DNA of 64,000 bases. Source: Temnothorax longispinosus (taxonomy: Eukaryota; Arthropoda; Insecta; Hymenoptera; Formicidae). The stretch spans positions 4,898,001 through 4,962,000 of the forward strand of contig NC_092363.1 of assembly GCF_030848805.1 (NCBI RefSeq), in the 5' to 3' direction. Position numbers and translations under genes: made by a program. The notes under the pieces are model-generated. The model saw nothing but the letters and a program-made list of their open reading frames with translations, did no database searches and was not told the DNA's origin. This document shows, piece by piece, positions 39,001 through 51,970 of this stretch (position 1 is its first letter; each line of letters starts with the position of its first letter).

Positions 39001-41772
39001 ATCGTATTGTGCGATGTTTCTCCATAAGAAGTTTCGACAGCGTTTACAAATTATTATAACGCATATATAGATATCAATTAAGCTATATAGAAATAAAAAC
39101 AGTATATTTAATAAAAATATTACATTGAAAATTATATCAGAAAGATACTAATGTCAAAAAATTAGCATTTAAAGTTAGAAACATCTGAAACTGTAAGAGA
39201 TATTAGTATGAGAAATTAATTTATTTTTTAACTGACGGATATTTCTTTTATTTTCCAGAAAGCAGCGGGTGCGCGTAGGTGCGTAGGAACTATCTGCCAC
39301 TTTGAATTCAGTTTAACCGTGTTGGTAGATAGGCCAGGTATACAATTTCGCAGATATCCGAAACCGGTTATCTCGTCGCGGCCGCCGCGTCGGCCGGCCG
39401 GCCGCTACGACGACGACGCTACTGGTACAGTTCATCGTCCTTTTGTCGCCGTGGTCGACCGACGCACACTTGCGAATGCCCTTGTCAGTTGCGAACGCGT
39501 ACGCGCAATACGTGTTTAGCGCTTACACGTCGGCACACACCGATAACGCAGCCCGGTAACCCTCGGTGGTCTTATAATTGAACCGGCCTAATGAATATTT
39601 ATATCCCCCCTTGGCCGATTATACGGCCGCCTGGAAGCGTGTTCGCACGTCGCGATAGTCGCGCGCGCTGATCGTGGATCATTAGAAATTTAAACGTCGG
39701 GAATTAGCCGCGGCCTGTCCTCGTTATGGGCGAGCTGGATTTTGCGGCTCGGAGCGATGGCGAGAGAATAAGGGAGGGAAGGTAATTGCAAGCATGGGTC
39801 GCTTGGTGTTTGGCGAGGAAGATATATTTCTAGCTGCCTTTTCAATAATCTTCTTCGCTCCGCACGAAGAATACTCGTAATTGTTTTCCTCGTTCATTTT
39901 CACGTTTCTTCAGGTGCAATGAAAATTATTGGACCTTCGAACGTGCATCCAAGCACGACTTGCGCTACATCGATATTTATTCCGAAATTAAAGCGCAATG
40001 ATGACATGGTGCAATAGTGGGATTCTAGGTCGCGTTCGATGCACAAACCGGTATATATTAATGTCGCTCTCCCGAGCCGGACAATTGCCGTTAATAGTGC
40101 CGGCGATATACAAGATCTCATTATCGTCGTCACCCACACCGATGTGAAGGTTGCACGCGCGCGCGCGCCCACGAAACGCGCAACGGCAAGGCTTATAACC
40201 GAACAGATAAACAGATATCTCCATTAGCATAGGAGTGACCACCCGAGACCCACATATATGCACGGAGTCAAAGTGCGTATGGAGATAACGGTACATCGCA
40301 GCGTGCACGTGTTGTGCCGAAGAGAAGAAACGCCTGTGCGAGCTATGCGTTTCCGCGTGGCCGGTGATGAGATTCGACAAAGCAACCGATACATGGCTAA
40401 TCAGACGACCGTTCGTTGTACAACGTTGGGAAAACACGAGAATCCATCTACCTACCGCAATCGAGCGGTGGAAAATCTTACGTGAACTCTGCAAAAATTT
40501 TGCACTCGCACAAAATTATACGATATGGTTAAGCTTAGAATTTAAAAAACCAAGTTATATCAACGATTGAAATATAAATAAGAAGCATAAATATTAAGAA
40601 AAACAACGTCAAATATAAATTGCGGTTTTAAAGAAGAAAATCCTTGCGGTAATGTCTGGAAATCTTATGTTTTTCGCTCAGCGCACCGAATATATTTTCT
40701 ATTGCGGCAAATTGCTTCGTAGAAAGCAAAGATATATTTAATGTCTCCTGGCTGTGTGCAAGAGGCTCGCAAGTGAACTATAATGAGTACCGACGGCAGT
40801 GCCGATTGTTTCGCGGTGACATAAAGGCGTCGCATTGTCTCCCGTTTAGCAAGTACGATCGCGGCGGGGATAATTATGAAATACGGAATCGTGTCTCAAT
40901 TCTTGCCTGATTGTGAGTCCTGATATTTTATCCGTCGACGGTCGTTTGTCGTGTACGAGTGTGTGCGCGCGCGCAAGTAAATTATAGGACGGAGATGAGA
41001 ATATTGTATTAACAATAGGATATAAGTGTCACGTGCGTTATGCAAGAACGGTACGGAGATGAAAGGACAAGCTACAAGTACAGTTTCTTTCGAGGAGCAC
41101 GACACGGGCGTCCCACTTAAATACTCGTATTTTAAGCGTACGATTGTAATTTCGTCACCACTCGATAAAATTACTTCGAAATGGGCTCTTTAGCGATATC
41201 GTAAACTCAAACGACTAAATAATGCGGTATAATAAGGCCGTTTCCCTTAGTGTCGACATCAACGGTAATTTCTCTCTTAACTTGTCGCCCTCGGTTTTAC
41301 ACCCCGACAGAGTCGAGCAGGAAGGCGACGCGCGACGTCGACTTGGGAGACAAGTTACCTCGTAAGTTAAGCGGAGAACCGCTTGTGACTCTCTCCTGCT
41401 AATCTCGGCGTTATGTTACTTTCGCCTAGGATCGTTAACATCGGGATAGTCCCGCACGTAGCGTATTTATGCTATCGCGAAATCCGAGATACAATGCGAG
41501 GCGATCGGGTTACGCCGCGCCGCCTTGTTGCACGCTTATGATTCTCGCTGAGGCTTCTTATGGTTGCATGACGTGCGTGCGTACGGCAGCGGCGTTATTA
41601 TAGCAAGCAGCCGCGACTTTATCAACTTACGTCCTGAATCCTTGATATCGCGTTTAACGCAGTCGAATTGCAAACAATCGGCGCCGACGTCAAAGCGCAC
41701 GTCACGTAAGCACTGCGGATTTAATTAGCGCGCGTGTGTGTGTGACGTGTGTGTGTGTGTGTGTGTGTGTGG

Positions 41773-41807
<35 letters not shown>

Positions 41808-44800
41808 AATGCCAATTGCGTTCCCAACCGCTGTAACTCCATTTTTGGATCGCCCGAAATTAAAGACCTCCGTGGCACAAATCGCAAATTCATGATGTCC
41901 ACACGAGACAAAGCGAAACAAAATGGCCAAATAAAATTTGCCAACAATTCAATTATCGCGTAAAACAATGTAAAATATAACCAAAGTATACAAAGCATAC
42001 ATCATGTAAAATTCTCTCTCGAAATTAAACAGATTTCTTGGTGAATCGTTGACCAATGCGGATTTGATTTTTGTTATTTCAGGGAGGAAAAACTTCATCA
42101 ATATTCAGCTATGATTCGGCCTCAATGAACTGTAACCAATATAAGAGTGAATCGTCGGTGCAATGAAATTATTATTTTTGTTCATATTATTATGAGCACA
42201 GATATAGATTTAACAGAATTATCCCTGTATACAGAATTGGACACCCTCCAATTGTGATTAGAGCGATCGGCGGTGTCGGCGAGGTGTACCGATGCACGTC
42301 AACGAGGAATCCGAAACAATCGTTGATATACAAACATTAGCGGAGCAAACCGCATACGGTTACATAACATACGTATGTACGCTATGTATTGGGCGTATGC
42401 CCAAGCATTCCTCTGCTCTCTCTCTCTCTCTCTCGATTTTAAAGAGCACACACGAGGCATTTGCATGGATGAGATAGCTCGGATTCAATTGCATTGACAT
42501 TTACACGCACGTAGATAATTAAATTTATCTAAATAAAGCTCAAATTAATAATAAATTATCTCCAAACTGCGCATTGCCGCCGGAACTCCCGATGTTCCGA
42601 TCGAACGATCTATATATGGAATCGGTGCGAGCGTTACGAACACGCGGTCTGTGATTCCGTGTCCCTTGGCGGGGCCTGTAAACCTATCCGACAAGTTACG
42701 TATAAATTATCACGAGAACGCGAATATCATAGCTGCTTTACGTAAGTATCTACTGCGCAAGATATTCCGTACACGCTAATTAGATTACATCGTAAAATAT
42801 TGGATTACTAGTTGTGTGACTTCTGCAGTATATTAGCATGTAAAAGTTGCAGAAAATGATTTCTCAAATGGAAGGTTAAAGAAATTCAGTGTAAAATTAT
42901 AGAGCGGTACGCCTACGAGCCGTTATTTTTCCGATTAGCCAGTATTTATGGTCTTATCTTTGTTACGCCACGCCACTCGACGATGTCTCGAAGAGACGTG
43001 ACTCATATCTTGTCTCTCCGGAAAGGGCACCGTTTTATACGAGCCATTTATGCTGAAGTTATCTCCTGAACTTGCTAAAGACGAGAGCATTTATAATCGA
43101 CCTATCCTTGTAAGACTCCAACGATCAATATCTATTATCAATATCAACTGAACGGGTATTATTATCATTATCTATCAGAGAACTCGTGTAAAGTACTGAC
43201 ACGGACGAAAATAGTTTTGACATTATCAATAAATTGCGATATGACTACCGTGATTAAGAAAACGATCGAAAAAGATGAACAAGAATCAATGCAGGTAAGA
43301 CGTAAAAGCTACGTAATTTCTCTGTCAGGTGAGTGCGTCAATCCGCGCCTCGAGTCAACCGGCTAATGAGCGCTTTCGTTTTACAAAATGACGGTAACCG
43401 GAGAGGCGAACGTTGGCTTTCGCGCCCGTCGCAGTTGCACAAGCGTGATACAACAATTAGCTGCAAATCTCGCGCGCCGGACTTTCTAAATTCACGTACG
43501 AATTAGTCCGAGAGCTCGATAAACCGCGGCGCAATACATGTATCGCGTGCAACGCGCCGGTAACGGTGAACCGCGTCTTTTTCATCTCTAAAGCTGGCCA
43601 CACACACTTTCCGTAGAACGTAACAGTAGGATTTCGACCAATCGCGTTGCTCGATTTGAAAACGTACAGCCATACGTTCCCGAATCGAGTAACACGATTG
43701 GTCGAAATCCTACTGTTACTGTTACGAAAAAGTGTGTGTCCGGGGCCTAAGAGGTGCATGTGCAGACGTAAGCGCATTAACCGCGTGACAACAATCCGCG
43801 AGGTAAAAAAAAAGTATCCGTGTACAGGTTGCTCCTGCTTATACGTATATTTATGCACGAACCGCTTCTGAAAACCGCGACGCGCATGAGGGATCGCGCG
43901 ATCGCGTACAGTTGCGCAAGGAAATCCGATCGTCTCGGTCACGTAATGGACTCGCGAAAAAAAGGCGCCGAGCATTAAGGGAGACAAACGACGGTGACGT
44001 GGCGATTTGTCCCACGGAGGTGCAAGAAATGATATAGCGGCGGAATCGAGGCCGCGACAGGCGTAATGACAGTTCGCGGGTGAGCAAATTAACCAGTGGC
44101 GTCGACCACAGCAGGCTGAAAAGAAAATTTTTTGTACCTACTCTTAATGAGCGTTTGGCGAGGCGATTAATACGCGTCGGATCTTGACTGCGGTCGGTAG
44201 CGATGATATCAATATCGTTGACACGATACCAACGTGATACCTTATGAAGAAAAACTTCATTTCATTCATTTGTAAATTCAATTAACGAAAGAAAGTTCAG
44301 CAAAGGAAACATTATACGCTATTTCAGGACCAAGAACAAAACCAATACCTGCTTGGATTAAATAACATTTTGTTAGTTTTAATTTTAATTACCACGTGTG
44401 TTGAAATTTATTATTTTAACATAGAAAAATAGTATTTTAACTTCATTGTTAGTTAAATTAACGACATATTGAGAGTAGGAGCAGTGGCGATCTGTAAGAA
44501 TGATTGAAAATTGACTCAAATTGAGCATAATTTCACACCACGAATTTAACAGCGTTGATTCGCTTAAACAGGTTGGTCCTCGTTAAAAACTAATGATTAA
44601 AAACTTCGTTAAGATATCAGTTTTAGCTCGAAGAAGAGGCTTCTAATTGCTTCGCTACCGTCACAGATACAACAATACACTGCAATTCTACCTGGCCATT
44701 TTGCGCTCCGAAGGACGACGAAATTGTGCGCGGGAGCAATTGATACCGTTTCAGCTAGTTCGTGACGGTTTCGTCGAAACGGCAATGGAACAAGAGTAGT

Positions 44801-47800
44801 CGTAGCGTGCGCACGTCAGAGACACAATTTATCGCGACCTAACAGGTAGCCGACGGCAACAATTTTCAATTAGTTCCGTCCGAGTAGCGTCGCGGGCGAG
44901 TCCGCGACGACCACTTCTCTCTCTCTCAAGAGAGAATTTCCCTTCCCGTCCTGTAAATCCCCGATAAAACCGTTAACAAAAATCGCGCGACGAGCCGCGC
45001 CGCGGGTTTCGCCGCGATCGCCGCCGATAGCGAGTTCTACTCTATAAATTTATGCGGATACCCGATAAACGCACGCGGGCGCGCGTCGACGCGCGCCGCG
45101 CCGCGCCGGCACAATTTTCCTCGTTAACAATGGCCAATAAAATCCTACGTGCGCGGCCCGCGTGCACATTGTGCCCTCGTGATAACAGACGAATCGTGTG
45201 AACGATTCCCGATCGCGTCATCGGCGAGATCGAGTTTTTTTTTTATTCCGCGCGAGTTGTTCCGCTTTCACGTCGCACCGTTCCTAAACAAAGGCGCGAA
45301 AAGAGGCATAAAGTCTCGCGGATGCTGATTAACAATTCATCGTGCTCTTTTTCCGTTTACATCACCAGATAAATGGCGAATCTTCGTTAAAAAGAAAATT
45401 TCTTCGGGGAAAACTTCGAGACGAGACAAATACTTTCATCGTTCAGGTTCCTTTATATTGTGCGCGAACGGAGTAGACCATTCAACTCTCCTTACCGGTG
45501 CGACAGCAGCAGAAGTAGAACTAAACTGTAAACGGTACTTCATGCTGCGTCCAATAAGTCATGCACTGAATAATGTCATGTGCCTGTGCGAACGCACACA
45601 CAGGCACAGGGCTTGTAGATATCGCAAGGCGGAAAGGCTGGGCCGATTCCACGCGCGCACATGCACGGGGGCCCGCCCGATCGCGAATGCGAGCGGATTA
45701 ATGGGCAATAAACTCAAGCGCAGGACCGGTTAATTATCCAAGTCATCTACGGGGCCCGGGATGACATATCGCCCGGCTACGATCAATACGCCGAGGATCT
45801 CTCGCTCTCGTCCTTCCCGACGATCGGCGTTGTAACTTACCTCGTGAGATACGGGGTTGTTTTTATTACGGCCGGTGTTGGATGCGTTATTAATGGAGGA
45901 GAGCGTGGTGAGGGTCGCAGTGCCGACGCCACCGATGGTTTTCTCGCTGACCTTCGTACCAGCACCGCCGACATCCTTGTGCAACGTTCCAGGACTCTGT
46001 AATTAGAAAGAACGAACGTTAGTTATAGCGAGCTGGGCTTCGCAGTTCTCTAAATAATTAAAGAATCAATTCTTGAGACAGTCGAGTTTAATGTAATATA
46101 CGTTACGCAACTTGTTGCACTAGTTATCTTTACCATAAAATGCTTTATAAAAATTATAGAGTTCGTGATTACAGTTGAACGTCTTTTAACGAGCATTCCG
46201 TCGTGCTGTATCTCAACTCCGTTTCGAAGACTTTGTTTGAGAAATTATCTATCAGAGCATTCGCGCTTGACGAAACAATTATCAATTAACTGACCCACAT
46301 CTTCGGTGAGTTATATTAAGGTCGCCGCGAAGTGAAAATAAAAACTAATTATTTTACGTCTCCTCGCGAAGTTCCGTCCGCTATCTCGCGACGGTCTTCG
46401 TCGCGCTTCGCCGCTTAATTATTTCGGTATTCCGCCCAGGCTAAATTGCGCAATCACTTTTCGACTCGCCTATTCTCGCCTACCGCAATCCGTTCGCGCG
46501 AGTCCTCTCGTTTCCCTTTCTCGTCCGTAGACCAAACACGCGATTTAGCAATCGGAGACAAAGCGTTAACGTGGGTGGCTTCGGGGCGCGCAAGCCGAGC
46601 CCCGCGCGCGTCGGTGTTGACGGGACACGTGTGCGGATGCGCATCGCTGCACGTGTGCGGGCCGCGAGCGCGCGTCCGCGATATGCGGCCGATAAGTGCG
46701 CCGAAGAAATGACGCCGCGGGCGATTACGATTCTGACGCTGCGCTCTCATTCATCGTGCGATCCTCTTCGATGGGATCACGACTCCAGTGTTTGATATAC
46801 CCGGTAATAAATATCCTGCAGCTTTGTTTCCTTTTGAAAAGGTTCTTTTTAGAAACCTAGAATCTGCGATTGTTCAAATTGCTACGTTTAAAAGAGATTC
46901 GTCCGCGATATTTCGAGATTTTAGTGTTCGGGGGAGGCAGATAAATGCTCGACGCGTATAAATGATACGGTTTTCGCGGGCGAAACGGAATCAGGCTAGT
47001 GGAACACGAAAAAATATCGACGCGTCGCGACGCGCTTTTTGCGCGTAAATAACGTTTATTCGACGAAGAGAATACAGAAAATCGTCTCGGCACGTCGGGG
47101 AACAATCGGACGGCTGTAAACGGTTTTTCTTTGCAAAACAATGTAAGAATAATTAAAGCTCGTCTCGTTAGTGTCGGACAATGGAGCGCGATAGATTCGC
47201 CTCGCTGCAAATGTGGTACGGCGCGCATACAAAAGCCGTATCGCAAATGGTGCATCCAATGCTGCATTGATCAAAGTTACGGATCGTTTTATAAAGCGGG
47301 ATGGAGAATCCTGAAAAATGTGCGGGTACGTTTCTCTCATGCGGTACTTATTCCGAATCGCCAAAGAACTCTTCCTCTCGACTTGCAAAAAGAGCAACGT
47401 AGCCGCCGCTACGTACAGCCACGATGAGAATTAACTGTAAGCATGTAACGGTTCAAAGGCGGCGCACTCATTACAGACGATTTATAATTCGCCATCGGGA
47501 TCTACGGAACGTTTTATAAACGGTGCAGTGACCCCGCGGCTAATGCGCAGTGACAGAAATCGATGTATTCTTAGACCGGCGGAGTCCGCCCCTAATTATA
47601 CGCGAGTCTGTAATTATATATCGATGTTTAATTGGAGGGCGACCCTGGACCCCAATGAAAAAAAAAAACGACCGTTGCATAAAGAACGCGGTCAAGCACC
47701 TACGCGATCGCATCGAACACGTTGATGGGATCGAAGATCATCAGCTCCACTCAACAATGGAAAATAGGTCCAACGGCTTAGACTTCCATCTAGGCGGGCA

Positions 47801-50800
47801 CGGAACTGAGATACCGTGTCGCTAAAGTAAACTCCAATTAGCGAACTCTCGATTACGCTGTACCCTTAATATTGAAGCAAGTCAATGGGAAGTCAATGGA
47901 TTTCAAACGGGAACGCTAAATTAAATCTATAAATTTTTATATGCTGAATAAAACAATTATTCATATAAATAATAAAACAATTATTCATATAAACAATTTT
48001 AATTTTTCAATATTACTACAATATTATTGCGTTCCGGATCGAGCAGAAGAAGAACTGTAGACTAAGCTAGAGTCAACACATATATTTACGCACGCGCGGC
48101 ACTTGCGAAATGAACAAGACCCGTATATATCATGTAACATAAGCTTATTCAAACTGAATACAGGGAACGGTAATCAGAAACCAAAAATCATTTGTAAGCA
48201 GTGACAGCTCCAGCAAGACTATCCTAATACTGTTATTTACATCCGGAGCTCGCAGATATCGAGCCAATAACTTCTTTCTTAAATTATCGATTTTCTCCGG
48301 TCCAGGTTGATCTTATATCGGGATACATGAATAAATTTCATTGATGTAACAATATTTTTAGTTTTTAAGCAACAAACATATGTATTACGTATTACGTAAT
48401 CATCTGACTTTACCTGTGCTGGCTAAGTCATTTTAATGCTAAATGTGCGGGTCAAAATACGGATCTATGACATAGGTGGGACAGGAAGTCACGGGGAAAA
48501 AGAGGGGAGAACGACGCAGGAGGTTCATTAGACCTGCCTGTTCGTACCATTGTCAATGTCACACCGGTGGACAACCTTGTGTCACTGTACGGATGGCAGG
48601 TCAATGTACGTATCTACGCAACGGTGCGCGCTTTTTTTCTACAAAGTCGATACCAGTACGTAGTCGAAACATGTCGATTGCACCCAGCAACATTCGTTCT
48701 ACCTTCTTTTCCAGTTGACGGTGGAAATGTGAGTAGCGTACGAAAAACGCTCGAAAAGAAAATCATCGAGGAAAGTTACGAGAAACGCCCATCATCAATC
48801 AACGGTCCTGTGATAGAAGAGCTTTCTTCCGAATGTACTCACGGATTATCCGTTAATTAAGAGCATTCCTTCGTGATATATGCGTAATTATTAAGAATGT
48901 GACGAATTGTGCACAGAATCATCGTCGAGAGATTATAGTATTGATATAGATTTTTAACAGCTTATATTAATTTTTTTATCCTTGCCACTTCGTGATTAAC
49001 TCACTCGACAGATGGCCGAATTTCCCATCTGCGTGATTATGAGAAAGCACTGATACCTGAGATGGATTCTCTTTGCCTTAGGTCAGCCTTAATGGACAAG
49101 GAGGGGTCGCGCGACGTGAATAGAAGAAGTTCGACCCTCGGTAGAAAGAATCACGAACGGATATATCGGGGCAAACAGCGTAAGGGAAGTGTGTGGGTGG
49201 AGGAGAGAAACGGGAAGGCGCGCGTAAAAAGGGGAAAGCTTAAATTTCAAGTAACTGAATGCGTGAGAAGTAGCAGGACCCGCTAGTTCTATTTAGATTA
49301 TCCATATAATGCATGACTGATGTAGTTCCCGCAGAGTGAGAGACGACGACACAAAACGACGTCGTAGAGGATCCTTTTGTGACGAACAGAAAGCTCTTGA
49401 AAGGGGGATAAATTTAGGTTTCTCGCTGTATTATAATGCCCGGGAGATGCGAGATATCCTACTTTAGGATTACTCGCGAGATAGATAACAGCGAATAAGA
49501 ATTGTATAAAAATTTACAATAGCCATCTCAACAAAATAAAAAAGGTGGTCTTATCGCTAGGTAGATCTCGCTTTTATATTTATATATCATCATCATCTAA
49601 GTCCCTCATTACTGAAAATCGTGACCATTTATATATACATATATTTATATATAATGTATTTAGGAAAGAAAGCGAGGCTTCTGCGAATAAAAGGAATTGA
49701 AAAATGAGTGGTTGATCGTGATTTTTATCTGAGCATAGGCAAACGTGTCGCGAGGCGAAATTCGCCCGTATATAAATAGCGGTGGACAGGAAGAGAAAGA
49801 GAAAAAAAGAAGTACGATAAAGTTGGACACTCTCTCATCCACCCAGCGCGGCACCCTATCATTACGCTCGCTCAGGGGCAAACCTTAATCTCGGGACCGG
49901 TGGACTTCGTGGCTCTTGATTTTTCTCGGGGCACCTGGCTGCACGCCCGGCACGGTCGGGCCCGGCACACCTAGCGATAGCGGCAGGTGAACAGATTTGC
50001 CTCCCAAACCTGCATACAAGAAGATCGGCTGGCTCGTCGGCACACCGGCTCGTCGAGGTTTCGTCGACCTCGCGCGCCTCAATCCGAACATGCGGGATCG
50101 TATACCTGCGCACGGATGCACGCACGCACACGCGGACGCGCGAACACGTGCAGGTTAGCAGATGTATCTCGTATCAGGCACCTGCCAACCTGCAGCGGCA
50201 CAAAGACTAAACTTAGGGCAGCAGCTGCAGCTGTCCGCGTTGTGTTCTCCTGCGGGAAAACGAGATTTTCGTAATAAACGCCTCGCCTTGTCCCTCACGT
50301 AATCCTAACACGTTGCTTGGCGAATATTATCTGATAAATAAAGATAGTTACCGTTACTTACAACGAGTTTCTTTACCCTAAATAAATTAAAATTGATGTG
50401 ATAATGCTGGTAACTGCGCATCGCGACGAAGCTCGTAATAACGTCGAATTCCGCAAGCCACTCACGTGCTGCTCTCGGAATATCAGCCTCGATGACTGTT
50501 CTCCGTAACTGAGATGACGAGCACGACGATGCCGGAGATGCATTATAATTTTACGATTTCTCGCGTTGCGACATTCAGCGGAACGGAATTTCCATCTTTT
50601 CTTTTTTTTTTTTCGCATCACCGAGCGATCTCTCGTCGCGGAATTTTTAGAATCTCGAATAACGCCCGGGCCATATCGAACTCAATAATTCACCGCCGAC
50701 AAAAGTCCGCCGTAAGCTGCCGAGATATGAAAGCATGCACGGGAGCAAGTTTCATCAATCTTTGTAACATGTCGAAAGCGCGCCAAGGAATATATGACCC

Positions 50801-51930
50801 GAAAATTACGCCTGAGAGATTACATTTTAAAATTGCACTAAATTACACCACCACAATTACGCTGCCGATCTCGGTGGCACACTTGTAACGAGGAAAAAAA
50901 AGTTTGTATCGAGCTAACAATATTAGTGAAACAGTAATTTTCAGAGCAGCTTTCCACGGGTAGCTTTCCAATTATTAAGCGTTGTTTGGCTCGCTTTTAC
51001 TCGCGAGAATGATGCGAAGTTCAGCCGGTGGAAGCGACAGTAGTCAGTTGTTATCAGTTGGAGAATTTTTCTCGCGTTGGGCAACGGGAAAACGTCGGAG
51101 GAACGTCCGCGCTGCGATATCAATCACGGGGGCAAAAATCGCGGGTCAAGGACGTTAGACGAGCAAACGTGAACCTCCCTACTATCGTACGAAGATAAAT
51201 CGATCGGTTTATAAAGTGACGTGATTGACGTGAGTTGCTTTCAGCGATGATTGATCTGAAAAAACAATCACCGCGGAAATACTTGTTTTTCTGAATAGAT
51301 ATGCACAAGTTATATGTGCACGCTCATAAAAAATCTATTTCTCGATCGCGAGATTTGAATAGAATAACCCACAAGAGAGCCCATCGAGCACCTTTACGAG
51401 GCACTTATGCAAAAGACACGATCGTAAGCAATCGCAACTTTTCAGATGTAGGCCAACAGCCAATTGTCTCACGTGCGCGGCGAGCGAAATACAGTTACCG
51501 GCGCTCGCAATGCACGCCGCCGTCAGGCTAAGAACTGTCACAATGCATAAAAATCATGTAACGGCTCCGCCGTGAAAGTAAAATAATTTGTAAATTTTGT
51601 AAATAATATATCTCTCTCTCAGTCGCGTTAAATAAAAATTATTACATGATACATCAGGTACGTGCATGTTTGCATCTTAATCGTTCTCAGCGCTTCGAAT
51701 TTACGTTAGGCCGCATATTGTGATAAATATTCCGCTCCTATGCGAAAAGGAATCGGAGAGATCGCGCCGTTTTAGCGAAACGAATCGAGTGATTTGAATC
51801 GAGCGCGAAGTTACGACGAATCGATTTCTTCGCCGGCGATTATCCATTTTTCCTCAAGAGCGAGTAAAAGTACCTCGTCCGCGTTTACGTCCACTTGTAA
51901 CCGCCACCTTTTCATCGGGACGTTTGCCAA

Positions 51931-51970
<40 letters not shown>

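Larger units (their letters stand above)
27689..45840 (-). other. Dyrk2 intron between exons 2 and 3, about 18.2 kb
   Basis: Non-coding as far as I can see. Contents: a G13 run at 30190-30202, a GGAGC pentamer cluster at 30731-30756, C10 at 37123-37132, a CpG-rich patch at about 39365-39540, a composite (GT)n-(GA)n microsatellite at 41734-41802, a TAA-flanked MITE at 43592-43747, and a very CpG-rich patch at about 44980-45180 with a 20-bp perfect palindrome. Alternative promoters or exons for kinase isoforms could be here, but none can be supported by sequence alone. Confidence 0.6.
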
